Source: Arthrobacter sp. CAN_C5 (GTDB taxonomy: Bacteria > Actinomycetota > Actinomycetes > Actinomycetales > Micrococcaceae). From it: a DNA stretch of 64,000 nucleotides. The notes below the pieces were generated by a model. That model saw only the letters and a program-made list of their open reading frames with translations, had not been told where the DNA came from and ran no database searches. This document shows positions 1 through 8,747 of the stretch, one piece after another. Each line of letters opens with the position of its first letter. Within the stretch, counting starts at the first letter, position 1. The translations under genes and the position numbers were made by a program. The stretch covers positions 496,001-560,000 of the forward strand of contig NZ_JAGGMZ010000001.1 in NCBI RefSeq assembly GCF_017875735.1. The letters run 5' to 3'.

Positions 1-190
1 CCATCGGCAGCGGCCGCACCCGGGAGGCGTCGATCACTGACAGGTCGGAATGGCAGAGGCTTGCCCGTTCAATCCTTACGCGTACCTCGCCCGATCGTGG
101 CGACGGGACATCCAGTTCCTGCAGGTGGAGGGGAGTGCTGTCCGCGTAGGGCCGGCCGGCACCGGCTTCGTAGAGGACGGCGCTGCGCAT
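1..190 (-). CDS. Zinc-dependent alcohol dehydrogenase, N-terminal part (cut by window start)
   Basis: The minus strand reads open from ATG at 190 to the window edge, giving 63 residues that start MRSAVLYEAG. They match the GroES-like N-terminus of medium-chain, zinc-dependent alcohol dehydrogenases: the GEVRVRIERASLCHSD stretch (residues 34-49) carries Cys46, the expected catalytic zinc ligand, in the CHSD context typical of this family. The reaction would be NAD-linked oxidation of an alcohol or thiol adduct in the cytoplasm. An in-frame ATG at 205 is an alternative start; neither has a strong ribosome binding site. The substrate cannot be told from this fragment. It diverges from the TerC gene. 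Confidence 0.85.
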   Translation of the reverse strand, partial: MRSAVLYEAGAGRPYADSTPLHLQELDVPSPRSGEVRVRIERASLCHSDLSVIDASRVRPLPM

Positions 191-297
191 CGTGGAGGGG
201 TTCATGGGTTCAATGTACGGCCTGAAGCTGTCTTGCCGTCCACTCCCTCGGCAAACTACCGTGAGTACACGCCACCTGCACGAGGAGAAAAAACCGC

Positions 298-1524
298 ATG
301 GACGTATCCCCAATTGTTTGGGCTCTGACGATCGCCGGAATTGTGGGGTTGCTGCTTTTCGACTTCTTCTTCCACGTCCGGAAGGCGCACACTCCCACCC
401 TGAAAGAGGCGGCGGTGTGGTCCTCAATCTATGTGGGCCTCGCGATCCTCTTCGGCCTGGGCGTCCTGGTCTTCGGTGGACCCACCATGGGCACCGAGTA
501 CTTCGCCGGGTATGTCACCGAGAAGGCTCTCTCGGTGGACAACCTGTTTGTCTTCCTCATCATCATGGCCAGCTTCAAGGTGCCACGCGCCGACCAACAG
601 AAGGTGCTCCTCTTTGGCATCGTGTTCGCACTGATTGCCCGCAGCGGGTTCATCTTCCTGGGCGCCGCACTGATCAACCAGTTCGCCTGGATTTTCTACA
701 TCTTCGGTCTGGTCCTGCTGCTGACCGCCGGTAACCTGCTCAAGCCGACATCCGAGGACGACCACGGTGACATGATCGTGGTGCGCCTGGCCAAGCGCTT
801 CCTGCCAGCCACCGATCACTACGACGGCGACAAGCTGTTCACCATCGAGAACGGCAAACGCGTCCTCACCCCGATGCTGTTGGTCATGATCGCCATCGGC
901 GGCACCGACATCCTGTTCGCACTGGACTCCATCCCGGCTATTTTCGGCCTGACCCAGAACGTGTTCATCGTCTTCACGGCCACCGCGTTCTCCCTGATGG
1001 GGCTGCGCCAGCTGTACTTCCTGATTGACGGTCTGCTGGACCGCCTCATCTACCTGTCCTACGGCCTCGCGATCATCCTGGGCTTCATCGGCGTGAAGCT
1101 GATCCTCCACGCACTGCACGAGAACAACCTGCCGTTCATCAACGACGGCGAGCCGGTTCCGGTGGTGGAAATCGCCACCGGGTTGTCCCTCACGGTCATC
1201 CTCGGAGTGTTGATCGTTACGGTCGTCGCATCGGTCATCAGCCCCAAGGGCAAGGCAAAGACTGCTGTCAGTGGCGCGAGGCGCCACGCCGTCGAGTACA
1301 TGGATCTGGACTACGAGACAGATTTTGACGAGCGCGAAAAGATCTACAACCGCATGGTGGATGAAGAGAATATGCTCCGCAAGCTCCCCGAGAAGTACAA
1401 GCGGTTGATCCGGAACGAGACCGATTTCATGGACCTGATCAGGCGCGCCCACGAAGCCCATGGTGCGGCTATCGATCGGGAGCCGAACCACGAGTCAGGT
1501 GTGACCGGTCCAACCAGGCTCTAA
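298..1524 (+). CDS. TerC/Alx family integral membrane protein
   Basis: 408-residue polytopic membrane protein of the TerC family, whose characterised members (Alx, TerC) act in manganese export or metal and tellurite resistance. The family's acidic intramembrane motifs are visible: EKALSVDNLFVF at residues 75-86 and GTDILFALDSIPA near residue 200. About eight hydrophobic segments occupy residues 1-310, followed by a charged cytoplasmic tail of about 90 residues. The start is set by a GAGGAG ribosome binding site just upstream of ATG 298. No yybP-ykoY-type manganese riboswitch is recognisable in the short leader, so metal regulation is not supported here. It stands alone and ends in a strong shared terminator. 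Confidence 0.93.
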   Translation: MDVSPIVWALTIAGIVGLLLFDFFFHVRKAHTPTLKEAAVWSSIYVGLAILFGLGVLVFGGPTMGTEYFAGYVTEKALSVDNLFVFLIIMASFKVPRADQQKVLLFGIVFALIARSGFIFLGAALINQFAWIFYIFGLVLLLTAGNLLKPTSEDDHGDMIVVRLAKRFLPATDHYDGDKLFTIENGKRVLTPMLLVMIAIGGTDILFALDSIPAIFGLTQNVFIVFTATAFSLMGLRQLYFLIDGLLDRLIYLSYGLAIILGFIGVKLILHALHENNLPFINDGEPVPVVEIATGLSLTVILGVLIVTVVASVISPKGKAKTAVSGARRHAVEYMDLDYETDFDEREKIYNRMVDEENMLRKLPEKYKRLIRNETDFMDLIRRAHEAHGAAIDREPNHESGVTGPTRL

Positions 1525-1572
1525 CCGGCTCAACTCAGAACCACCCAGGTCCGAGACGGACCCTAACGCAAA

Positions 1573-1610
1573 GGCGACCCCGCAGTTCATCACTGCGGGG
1601 TCGCCCTTTT
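1573..1610. terminator. Bidirectional rho-independent terminator
   Basis: Two 14-base perfect arms (1573-1586 and 1592-1605) flank a 5-base loop, followed by TTTT at 1607-1610; A residues at 1571-1572 give a shorter T run on the other strand. It lies between the convergent TerC and MHS transporter genes and can serve both. Confidence 0.9.
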
Positions 1611-1640
1611 GTTGCGGTGCCGGCGACTTTCAAACGCTGG

Positions 1641-3014
1641 CTAGCTGCGGGTGGTAGCCAGCTCGGCGGCCGTCGGGTCGCCCGGCATCTCAGTGCCTCT
1701 GATGGATTCCCCGGCGGTCTCGCGGACAAACGGCATCGCAATCATGCCGATCAGACAGGCGCCCATCATGTAGAACGCGGGGACCAGCAGGTTACCCGTG
1801 GATTCGATCAGCGCCTCGTTGGCCAGTGGCGCGGTGCCGCCGAACAGGGCGGTCGCGAGGTTGTAGGTGACAGCGAACCCCGCGAACCGCACATGGGCCG
1901 GGAACATCGCGGGGAAGGTCGCCGAGATGGTGGCCAACTGCAGGACATAGAGAATCCCCAGCACGGCGAACCCAATCAGCGCCCCGGTGAACCCGGTGCC
2001 GATCAGCATGTACATCGGCAGTGCGGCAACGAACAGCCCTACGAGGGAGACCCACCAGAGCGGCTTGCGCCCCACCCGGTCCGAGAGCGCCCCGGCGAAG
2101 GGGATCAGCAGCATCATCACTATCTGGCCGATCAGGATCAGGGTGAGGGAACCGTCGTCGGACAGGCCAATCTGGTTCTGCAGATAGGTGGGCATGTAGC
2201 TGAGGAGAGTGTAGTTGGCGACATTGAGGGCGATGACCAGGCCAGCCATCGTGAGGACCGGACGCCAGTACTTGCTGGCCAGGTGCTTGAGCGTGGTGGG
2301 TCCGCGGTCTTCGGTGCCGGACTCGTTTTCCAATTCACGGAAGACCGGGGTGTCTTCCAGCTTGGACCGCAGGTACCAGCCGATCAGGCCCATGGGTCCG
2401 GCGATCAGGAAGGGGATCCGCCAGCCCCAGTCGGTCATCGCCTCAGCGCCGAGGAGGATCTGCAGGAACAGGGTGACGGCGGTGCCGAGCGCAAAACCGA
2501 AGATGGTGCCGAATTCGAGGAAGCTGCCGAGGAAGCCGCGTTTCCTGTCGGGAGAGTACTCGGCCATGAAGGTCGCAGCTCCGCCATACTCTCCACCGGT
2601 GGAAAAGCCCTGCAGGATGCGCAGCGCCACCAGCAGGACGGGGGCCCAGTAGCCAATCTGGTCAAACGTGGGCAGCAGCCCGATAGAGAAGGTGGCGCCA
2701 GCCATCAGGATGATGGTCAGCGACAGCACCGCTTTGCGGCCCAGCCGGTCTCCGAGCGGACCCCAGATGAACCCGCCGAAGGGCCGGGCCAGGAACGAGA
2801 TGGCGAAGGTGGCGAGCGCCCATTCCGCCCCGCCCGGGAAGAAGTTCGCGGTGATGTAGGTGAGGACCACCGCATACACGCCGTAGTCGTACCACTCGGT
2901 CGCGTTGCCTACTGCCGAGGCGCCAATGGCCCGGCGGATGGTTTTCTCGCCCTCCGGCGTATCACTCTCCGGAGCATCGAACCCGCTGTGGGGTGGTTGA
3001 TTGTCGGCAGTCAC
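1641..3014 (-). CDS. MFS metabolite:H+ symporter (MHS family, ProP/ShiA type)
   Basis: 457-residue inner membrane transporter. The MHS-family opening motif EWYDYGVYA sits at residues 40-48 and the MFS loop motif GDRLGRK follows TM2, with about 12 hydrophobic segments in all. Characterised relatives import osmolytes, dicarboxylates, citrate or shikimate with protons; the substrate here is not predictable from sequence. The start is GTG at 3014 with GGAG about 7 bases upstream. The leader carries a short hairpin (arms 3029-3034 and 3053-3058) just before the ribosome binding site. It is a single-gene unit with no metabolic neighbour to suggest a substrate. Confidence 0.9.
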   Translation of the reverse strand: MTADNQPPHSGFDAPESDTPEGEKTIRRAIGASAVGNATEWYDYGVYAVVLTYITANFFPGGAEWALATFAISFLARPFGGFIWGPLGDRLGRKAVLSLTIILMAGATFSIGLLPTFDQIGYWAPVLLVALRILQGFSTGGEYGGAATFMAEYSPDRKRGFLGSFLEFGTIFGFALGTAVTLFLQILLGAEAMTDWGWRIPFLIAGPMGLIGWYLRSKLEDTPVFRELENESGTEDRGPTTLKHLASKYWRPVLTMAGLVIALNVANYTLLSYMPTYLQNQIGLSDDGSLTLILIGQIVMMLLIPFAGALSDRVGRKPLWWVSLVGLFVAALPMYMLIGTGFTGALIGFAVLGILYVLQLATISATFPAMFPAHVRFAGFAVTYNLATALFGGTAPLANEALIESTGNLLVPAFYMMGACLIGMIAMPFVRETAGESIRGTEMPGDPTAAELATTRS

Positions 3015-3203
3015 TGGTGTCTCCGTCCCTGAAGGTGGGCCCGGTCCGCCATCTTCAGGAAGGGCCGAACAGGGCCAGGTCAGCCATCAACCCTAGCGAT
3101 GCAATCAGTCGATGGCTAACGCACCCAAGTTCGCGCCGTGGGTCCTACCCGCCGCAGGCAGGGCCCGAAAACGCACTCACGGAGACTTGCTGGGACGGTG
3201 CTG

Positions 3204-3428
3204 CTACTCGGCGCTGATCTGCCAGATCGCGTACTCGTCGGCATGCAGGATGGCCCGTCGGCCGTCGGAGAGGTCGCGGATCCACACGATCCCGAGGCCG
3301 GGCGCCGTGTCTTCCACGTAGCCGCTGTAGTGGACCTCGCGGTTGCGGTGAGCTTCAATTTCATCCCCCCGGCGGAGCATGCCGAGGTCATGGATGCGGA
3401 TGATGGCGGTGGCGGTAAGCAGGGGCAT
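3204..3428 (-). CDS. Small conserved-looking hypothetical protein (74 aa)
   Basis: I do not recognise this family. The start is ATG 3428, chosen because AAGGAG lies six bases upstream; a longer open frame to 3485 has no such site. The product starts MPLLTATAIIRIHDL, is soluble and mixed alpha/beta in character, and contains a basic/acidic patch RRGDEIEAHRNREVHYSGYV followed by a hydrophobic strand GLGIVWIRDL. The repeated short beta-like stretches suggest a small barrel-type fold, but that is a guess. It stands alone between two unrelated transcription units. Confidence 0.6.
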   Translation of the reverse strand: MPLLTATAIIRIHDLGMLRRGDEIEAHRNREVHYSGYVEDTAPGLGIVWIRDLSDGRRAILHADEYAIWQISAE

Positions 3429-3625
3429 GGTGACTCCTTGGTTCTGTGGCCGGGTCAGGCAGGTCCGGCCGATGGTTTTATTCAACTCCTATGGTGTTGC
3501 GGGGGTGTTTCAGCACGGTGAATTTGTCGCGACCAGGACCGTGCTGCCGTGCCAGGACCCGCATTATTACCCAGGATTGCGCTCCGCGGCTGCCATGCCA
3601 GCAATTAGTTGCCTAAGCTACCAGG

Positions 3626-4945
3626 ATGACCGAACCAGCCTTGCCGGACCCGGCATACCTTAATCAGATCGACGCCGATACCCAGCGCCGCCTCCTCACA
3701 GCCGTTCCCCCGACGTCGGAATTCGACGGCGCGCCGGAAGACCTCCGCGCCGCCGTCGACGGCAATATCGCGGCTCTCCACGACGACCTGCAACGGATCG
3801 TGCACACCCTGCATGCCCACCCGGAGACCGCGTTCCAGGAGCATGACAGCGCCCGCCTGATCGCCGATATTCTCACCGAACACGGGATCGACGCCGAACT
3901 CGGCGTCCACGGCGTCGACACCGCCGTCCGGGCCGAGATCCGGGGGACAGGCGACGGGCCCACCATTGCCGTCCTCAGCGAGTACGACGCCCTCCCGGGT
4001 ATCGGGCACGCCTGCGGCCACAACGTTATTGCTGCCACCGGTGTGGGCGCCTTCCTGGCACTCGCCGGGGTCCGGGACCGGCTCAACGGCACCGTCGTCT
4101 TCCTCGGCACCCCCGCCGAGGAGGGTCACTCCGGCAAGGAAATGCTGGCCCGCAACGGTGCGTTCGACGGCGTCGACGCCGCCATCATGGTCCACCCGTA
4201 CGGCTACGACCTGGCAGACCAGGTCTGGCTGGGACGCCGACTGCTCACCATCACGTTCACCGGTATTGCCGCGCACGCCTCAGCCCAGCCGTTCATGGGA
4301 CGCAACGCGCTCGACGCCGCCAGCCTCACTTACCAGGGCATCGGACTGCTCCGCCAGCAGCTGCCACCATCGGACCGCGTCCACAGCAACATCACCGAGG
4401 GCGGGCGCAGCCCCAACATCATTCCGGAGAAGGCAGTGATGAAGCTCTACGCCCGCTCCAAGTACCCTGAAACGCTGAAGGATCTCAGCAAACGGCTGGA
4501 GGACATCGCCCGCGGTGCAGCGCTGATGACCGGCACCACCGTGGAGCTGGACTGGGACCAGCACCCGCCGTCGCTCCCAATCCGCACCAACGACGCTCTC
4601 ACCGGCCGCTGGGTCGAATCACAGCAGCGGCGTGGACGGAGCCCGCTGCCCGCCGGCGTGGTCTCTGACACGCTCGCCGCCTCCACTGACTTCGGGAACG
4701 TCAGTTACCGCATCCCGGGCATCCACCCGCTGATCAAGATTGCCGACCAGAGCACCGCGCTGCACACCACCGACTTCGCAGCCGCGGCCGCGTCCGAGGC
4801 AGCGGTGCAGGGTGCGTACGACGGCGCCGCCGGGCTCGCGCTGACCGCCCTGGATTACCTGATGGATCCGCTGCTTCAGCAGCAGGTCCGCCAGGAGTTC
4901 GACGATCAGGGTGGGGCCATCGACGTGCCCTCCTACTTCGACTGA
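3626..4945 (+). CDS. M20 family amidohydrolase (aminobenzoyl-glutamate hydrolase-like)
   Basis: 439-residue cytoplasmic metallohydrolase of the M20D/AbgB-like group. Visible metal-site motifs are EYDALP (119-124), GHACGH (127-132) and the catalytic EE pair at 165-166 in GTPAEEGHSG; a dimerisation domain follows around residues 215-330. Members cleave amide bonds of N-acyl amino acids, including p-aminobenzoyl-glutamate. The AbgT-type transporter gene begins 70 bases downstream on the same strand, which supports p-aminobenzoyl-glutamate or a related folate breakdown product as substrate. The family's exact substrate cannot be fixed from sequence. In E. coli the hydrolase is an AbgA/AbgB heterodimer; only one subunit gene is present here. 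Confidence 0.87.
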   Translation: MTEPALPDPAYLNQIDADTQRRLLTAVPPTSEFDGAPEDLRAAVDGNIAALHDDLQRIVHTLHAHPETAFQEHDSARLIADILTEHGIDAELGVHGVDTAVRAEIRGTGDGPTIAVLSEYDALPGIGHACGHNVIAATGVGAFLALAGVRDRLNGTVVFLGTPAEEGHSGKEMLARNGAFDGVDAAIMVHPYGYDLADQVWLGRRLLTITFTGIAAHASAQPFMGRNALDAASLTYQGIGLLRQQLPPSDRVHSNITEGGRSPNIIPEKAVMKLYARSKYPETLKDLSKRLEDIARGAALMTGTTVELDWDQHPPSLPIRTNDALTGRWVESQQRRGRSPLPAGVVSDTLAASTDFGNVSYRIPGIHPLIKIADQSTALHTTDFAAAAASEAAVQGAYDGAAGLALTALDYLMDPLLQQQVRQEFDDQGGAIDVPSYFD

Positions 4946-5015
4946 ACTCCTGCGCCACCGGCACGAACCCTCCGCCACTGAAACCCGCGTGACCTACGTC
5001 AAGGGAGCACGACCC

Positions 5016-6590
5016 ATGTCCACCACCGCAAGCGCACCGAGCGGATTAACCGACAAGTTCCTCAACGGGGTGGAACGGGTCGGCAACAAACTTCCCGACC
5101 CGTTCATGCTCTTCCTTATCCTGTTCGGCATCACCGCCGTGGTGTCGACGGCGATGGCCTGGTCCAGCGTCACCGTGCAGCTGCCCGGCAGCGACGAGAT
5201 CACCGAGATCAAGGGACTGTTCACCGCAGAGGGGCTCACTTGGCTGACTACCAACCTGGGAGCGAATTATCTGGGGTTCCCGCCACTGGCCACCGTGCTG
5301 CCGATCCTTCTGGCGGTCGGTGTCGCCGAGAAGTCCGGTCTGCTGGGTGCGATGATCCGCAAGGCCTTCGGCAGCGCGCCCCGCTGGGCGCTGCCTTACG
5401 CCGTCGGTGTTGTGGGCGTCACCGGTTCCATCATGTCCGATGCAGCGTTTGTGGTGATCCCGCCGCTGGCCGCACTGGTGTTCAAGGCCGCTGGCCGCCA
5501 CCCGGTAGCCGGGCTGCTCGGCGGTTTCGCCGCCGCTGGAGCCGGCTATTCGACCAACATCCTGGTCACCAGCCTCGATGCTCTCTTCGCAGGGATCACG
5601 ACGGCGGTCACCGAGACCCTGCCCAATGCGGGGTCCCCGGTGACCCCGGTGTCGAACTATTTCTTCAATGTGGTGGCATCGATTGTCCTGATGGCGATTG
5701 CCGGTTTCGTGATTGACAAGATCCTTGAACCGCGCCTGGAACGGCAGGGCATCCCCCGCGAAGAGACCGTCGATGAGGACGCCCCCGCTGCGCCCACCAG
5801 CGCCGAGCTGAGCGCCGACCTGACTCCCCGGGAAAGCAAGGGTCTGCGGTGGGCATTGATCGGAGGGGTCACCCTCGCCGTCGTCCTGGTGTTGGCGTTC
5901 GTGCTGCCGGGTTCGCCCTGGCGGAACGAGGAGGGCGGGTACCTGCCCACGTCGCCGTTGCTCAGCTCGATCGTGTTCGTGGTCTTCAGCATGTTCGTGG
6001 TGCCGGGGCTGGTGTACGGGAAAATTGTTGGCACCATTACCACCGGACGGGATATCCCGCGGGTGATGGGCGAGGCCATCAAGGACATGGCCGGGTTCCT
6101 GGTCCTGGCGTTCATTCTGGGCCAGTTCATTGCCCTGTTCAACTGGTCGGGCATCGGCCAGTGGATCGCAGTAGCTGGCGCGGGCGGGCTTGAAGCGATC
6201 GGGTTGACCGGGTATCCGGCGATCCTCGCGTTCATCCTGTTGGCCTCGCTGCTGAACCTGTTCATCATTTCCGGATCGGCGATGTGGACGCTGATGGCCG
6301 CCGTCTTCGTGCCCCTGTTTGTGCTGCTCGGCTACGAGCCAGCCTTCATCCAGGCTGCGTTCCGGGTCGGTGACTCGGCCACCCAGGTGATCACCCCGCT
6401 GAACCCCTACATGATCGTGCTCCTGACGATGCTCAGGAAGTACGAGCCCGACGCCGGCCTCGGCACCCTGATGGCGAGGATGCTGCCCTTCGTGGTGCCC
6501 TTCTGGCTCGCCTGGGTGGCCATCCTGAGCGTGTTTTTCTTCCTTGACCTGCCGCTCGGACCGGGTAACGGCATCTTTCTGCCCGAGTAA
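5016..6590 (+). CDS. abgT: AbgT family p-aminobenzoyl-glutamate transporter
   Basis: 524-residue polytopic inner membrane protein that matches the AbgT family from end to end: the opening KLPDPFMLFLILFGI, the SIMSDAAFVVIPPLAALVF segment, the AAGAGYSTNILVTSLDALFAGI segment, and the C-terminal SATQVITPLNPYMIVLLT. Family members import p-aminobenzoyl-glutamate or export sulfonamide-like antimetabolites. The start is ATG 5016, with AAGGGAG at 5001-5007; the open frame extends 35 codons further into the upstream gene but without a ribosome binding site. It sits directly after the M20 hydrolase gene, so uptake and cleavage of the folate catabolite is the likely joint job. Confidence 0.93.
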   Translation: MSTTASAPSGLTDKFLNGVERVGNKLPDPFMLFLILFGITAVVSTAMAWSSVTVQLPGSDEITEIKGLFTAEGLTWLTTNLGANYLGFPPLATVLPILLAVGVAEKSGLLGAMIRKAFGSAPRWALPYAVGVVGVTGSIMSDAAFVVIPPLAALVFKAAGRHPVAGLLGGFAAAGAGYSTNILVTSLDALFAGITTAVTETLPNAGSPVTPVSNYFFNVVASIVLMAIAGFVIDKILEPRLERQGIPREETVDEDAPAAPTSAELSADLTPRESKGLRWALIGGVTLAVVLVLAFVLPGSPWRNEEGGYLPTSPLLSSIVFVVFSMFVVPGLVYGKIVGTITTGRDIPRVMGEAIKDMAGFLVLAFILGQFIALFNWSGIGQWIAVAGAGGLEAIGLTGYPAILAFILLASLLNLFIISGSAMWTLMAAVFVPLFVLLGYEPAFIQAAFRVGDSATQVITPLNPYMIVLLTMLRKYEPDAGLGTLMARMLPFVVPFWLAWVAILSVFFFLDLPLGPGNGIFLPE

Positions 6591-6608
6591 CCAGCCCAGT
6601 GGGTCCCG

Positions 6609-7010
6609 CTAGTCCGCAGGGGCGACCACACTCAAACGAAGCCTTTCGGGAGCCGTCAGGGTTGGCTTGAGGCGCGCAAAAATCGACAATTCGTTCAACT
6701 CCGACCGGAGCGATTCCCACGTATGTGCTTCGCTCAGATCCAGAATGACGCGTGCCTGCGGCGAAAGTGCACTCGCCCGTCGCACCACCAGGTCCAGGCC
6801 GTGAATGTTGACCGGGGAGACGCATCCGTGCACCCGAATGTGCACACTGATGAAGTTGTCATCAGTGGTTACGAGGATTTTCAGTTTTCGTTGGGAGGCC
6901 GAGGGGTGTGCTGCCATGGCACGCTCGCGGGGTGTTTCCTCCCAGATGCCAGCCGCACCTTGTGTTCCGCCAGAGGCACCCGTTTCTGGTGACGGTGTGT
7001 GAGTCTTCAT
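6609..7010 (-). CDS. Hypothetical protein, possibly STAS-like
   Basis: 133 residues with no family I can name firmly. The first 40 residues are polar and low in complexity; residues 41-133 read as an alpha/beta domain (LKILVTTDDNFISVHIRVHG, then NIHGLDLVVRRASALSPQARVILDLSEAHTWESL) whose pattern resembles anti-sigma-antagonist STAS domains, where a strand ending in a conserved DLS/DLT precedes a helix. The phosphorylatable serine of classical antagonists is not clearly placed. The start at 7010 has AAGG about ten bases upstream and is uncertain. It is divergent from the ATP-grasp gene and convergent with abgT. Confidence 0.5.
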   Translation of the reverse strand: MKTHTPSPETGASGGTQGAAGIWEETPRERAMAAHPSASQRKLKILVTTDDNFISVHIRVHGCVSPVNIHGLDLVVRRASALSPQARVILDLSEAHTWESLRSELNELSIFARLKPTLTAPERLRLSVVAPAD

Positions 7011-7176
7011 TGGTCTGGCACCTTGCCTCTCATGCCGAATCTTTGGCGTAGTACCTATGAGACCGGGATAACCTGGCGGCTGCTAGGGCACAAAGTCCTC
7101 GCTGGGCCGACCTGCTGGCGGAATACGCCCGCCGGCCGGGAGGTTGTGCCTAACGAACCCAAGCTGGAGGTACGTC

Positions 7177-8151
7177 GTGACCAAGATTTTTGCCCTGCAC
7201 GAGAACCCTGAGTGGTTCCCACCCTTCGCCAAGGCTTTCGAAGCCGAGGGCGTCGAAGTGGAAGAGTGGCTGTTGACCGACGGCGTGCTCGATCTCGACC
7301 AGGCGCCACCCGAGGGCATCTTCTGGTCCCGGATCAGCGCCTCCTCGCACACCCGCGACCACCACCTCTCCAAGGACTACGCCCGCGCTGTCCTGTCCTG
7401 GCTGGAGGCGCACGGACGCCGGACCGTCAACGGGCGCCGCATCCTTGAGCTCGAGATGAGCAAGATCGACCAGTTGACGGCGCTCAAGGCTGCGGGCATC
7501 GACACGCCGCGCACCGTCGCAGCCATCGGCAAGGATCGGATCCTCGACGCCGCGGCCGGTTTTCCCACCCCCTTCATCACCAAGCACAACCAGGGTGGCA
7601 AGGGCCTGGGCGTCCGCAAGTTCGAGAGCCATGAGGAGCTTGCCGAGTACGTCGGTTCGTCCGAGTTCGAGGAACCCCAGGACGGCATCACCCTGATCCA
7701 GGAGTTCATCCAGGCAGCCGAGCCCATCATCACCCGGGTGGAAATCGTCGGCGGCGAGTTCATCTACGCCATCCAGGCAGACACGGCGCGCGGCGGCTTC
7801 CAGCTGTGCCCAGCCGACGCCTGCGCGATTGACCCGGTCACCGGCAAACCCATCATGCCGCCCGGGGCCACGATCGAACCCGCGGAAGGCCAGCAGCTGT
7901 TCAGCCTCCGCGAGGGCTTCGATCACCCGATCATCGGGAAGTACCTTGAGTTCGCACGCCGGAACAACATCGAGGTCTGCGGGATCGAATTCATCGAGAC
8001 CGCCGACGGCCGGGTCCTCACCTACGACGTGAACACCAACACCAACTACAACGCAGTGGTCGAAGCCCAGGCGCCCCGCTCGGCGCCCGGCGCGCTCGTT
8101 GAGTACCTGTCCGGCCTTACCGCCCCTGCGCCCGAACCCGCACTTCGCTAG
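7177..8151 (+). CDS. ATP-grasp (RimK-like) ligase
   Basis: 324-residue cytoplasmic ATP-grasp protein, probably an alpha-L-glutamate-ligase-like enzyme that joins a carboxylate to an amine using ATP. Key stretches are ELEMSKIDQLTALKAAGI (start of the ATP-binding half), FITKHNQGGKGLGV (nucleotide-binding lysine and glycine loop) and GIEFIETADGRVLTYDVNTNTNY near the C-terminus, which holds the metal-binding E and N residues. The start is GTG 7177, with GGAGG at 7166-7170; a GTG-start product beginning VTKIFALHENPEW fits better than the upstream ATG at 7144. Its substrate is unknown and the neighbours do not help. Confidence 0.82.
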   Translation: MTKIFALHENPEWFPPFAKAFEAEGVEVEEWLLTDGVLDLDQAPPEGIFWSRISASSHTRDHHLSKDYARAVLSWLEAHGRRTVNGRRILELEMSKIDQLTALKAAGIDTPRTVAAIGKDRILDAAAGFPTPFITKHNQGGKGLGVRKFESHEELAEYVGSSEFEEPQDGITLIQEFIQAAEPIITRVEIVGGEFIYAIQADTARGGFQLCPADACAIDPVTGKPIMPPGATIEPAEGQQLFSLREGFDHPIIGKYLEFARRNNIEVCGIEFIETADGRVLTYDVNTNTNYNAVVEAQAPRSAPGALVEYLSGLTAPAPEPALR

Positions 8152-8241
8152 GGTAGGCGCACGGGACGCGGTACTCGAGGACTTTCCGCGGCCCAGGAAT
8201 GCGTGGCCGTCCTCGACGTCGAGGCGAGAAGGAACCGAGCA

Positions 8242-8637
8242 ATGAAGAAGAGCGACCTGCCGAGCACGCTGCAGCGCTCCGGGAAGAAGGCTCAGGACAC
8301 CTTCGGCAAGACCCTGGAGTCGGCGGAGGAGGAGTACGGTGTGGGTGAGCGGGCGAGCCGGACCGCGTTCAGCTCGCTGAAACACACCCACGAGAAGGTG
8401 GGCGACCATTGGGAACCGAAAGAGGAAAGCGGCCCATCGGATGCAGCCGCCGAGCGCGGCGGGCGGAACCCCGGTGAGACGGCCGGCGGCGTGGACGCGA
8501 ATGCCTCCAGGAAGCACCTGTACGAAATAGCCCGCGCGCTCGACGTCGCGGGCCGTTCACGGATGACGAAGACCGAGTTGGTGGAGGCCATCCAGCGGGC
8601 CAACGACCGTGAAACCCGCCGCGCGCCTGATGCCTAA
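8242..8637 (+). CDS. ChaB-like protein with C-terminal Rho-N-type domain
   Basis: 131-residue small soluble protein. Residues 1-60 (KKSDLPSTLQRSGKKAQDTF and the following helix with AFSSLKHTHEKVGDHW) match the ChaB fold, and the last 40 residues (HLYEIARALDVAGRSRMTKTE) match the Rho termination factor N-terminal type SAP-like module often attached to it in actinobacteria. ChaB was first linked to cation transport regulation in E. coli, but its biochemical role is not established. ATG 8242 is chosen because AGAAGGA lies eight bases upstream; a GTG-like extension to 8203 has no site. Confidence 0.8.
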   Translation: MKKSDLPSTLQRSGKKAQDTFGKTLESAEEEYGVGERASRTAFSSLKHTHEKVGDHWEPKEESGPSDAAAERGGRNPGETAGGVDANASRKHLYEIARALDVAGRSRMTKTELVEAIQRANDRETRRAPDA

Positions 8638-8677
8638 GCCAATTACGCAACATAAACATTTCGTAATCGATGTGAGG

Positions 8678-8696
8678 GTAGGGTAGCCTTACTTCG
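8678..8696. promoter_or_regulatory. DtxR/IdeR-like iron box
   Basis: The stretch TAGGGTAGCCTTACTT within 8678-8696 matches about 12 of 19 positions of the DtxR-family consensus TTAGGTTAGGCTAACCTAA. It lies about 50 bases upstream of an iron-siderophore binding lipoprotein gene, where an iron repressor would be expected. Confidence 0.65.
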
Positions 8697-8747
8697 TCCG
8701 TCCGAACGGGCGTGAGTCACAGTTTCCCGAAAGTCGAGGAGCCCTCC

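Noticed and set aside
200-297. Manganese (yybP-ykoY) riboswitch upstream of the TerC-family gene
   Set aside because: The leader is under 100 bases and lacks the conserved loop sequences of that class.
1617-3032. 471-residue open frame antisense to the MHS transporter
   Set aside because: Low-complexity Gly/Arg/Gln-rich translation typical of an antisense frame in high-GC DNA; the minus strand encodes a complete, recognisable transporter.
7150-8517. 455-residue minus-strand open frame
   Set aside because: Lies across the ATP-grasp and ChaB-like genes on the other strand; composition is shadow-like and no domain is recognisable.
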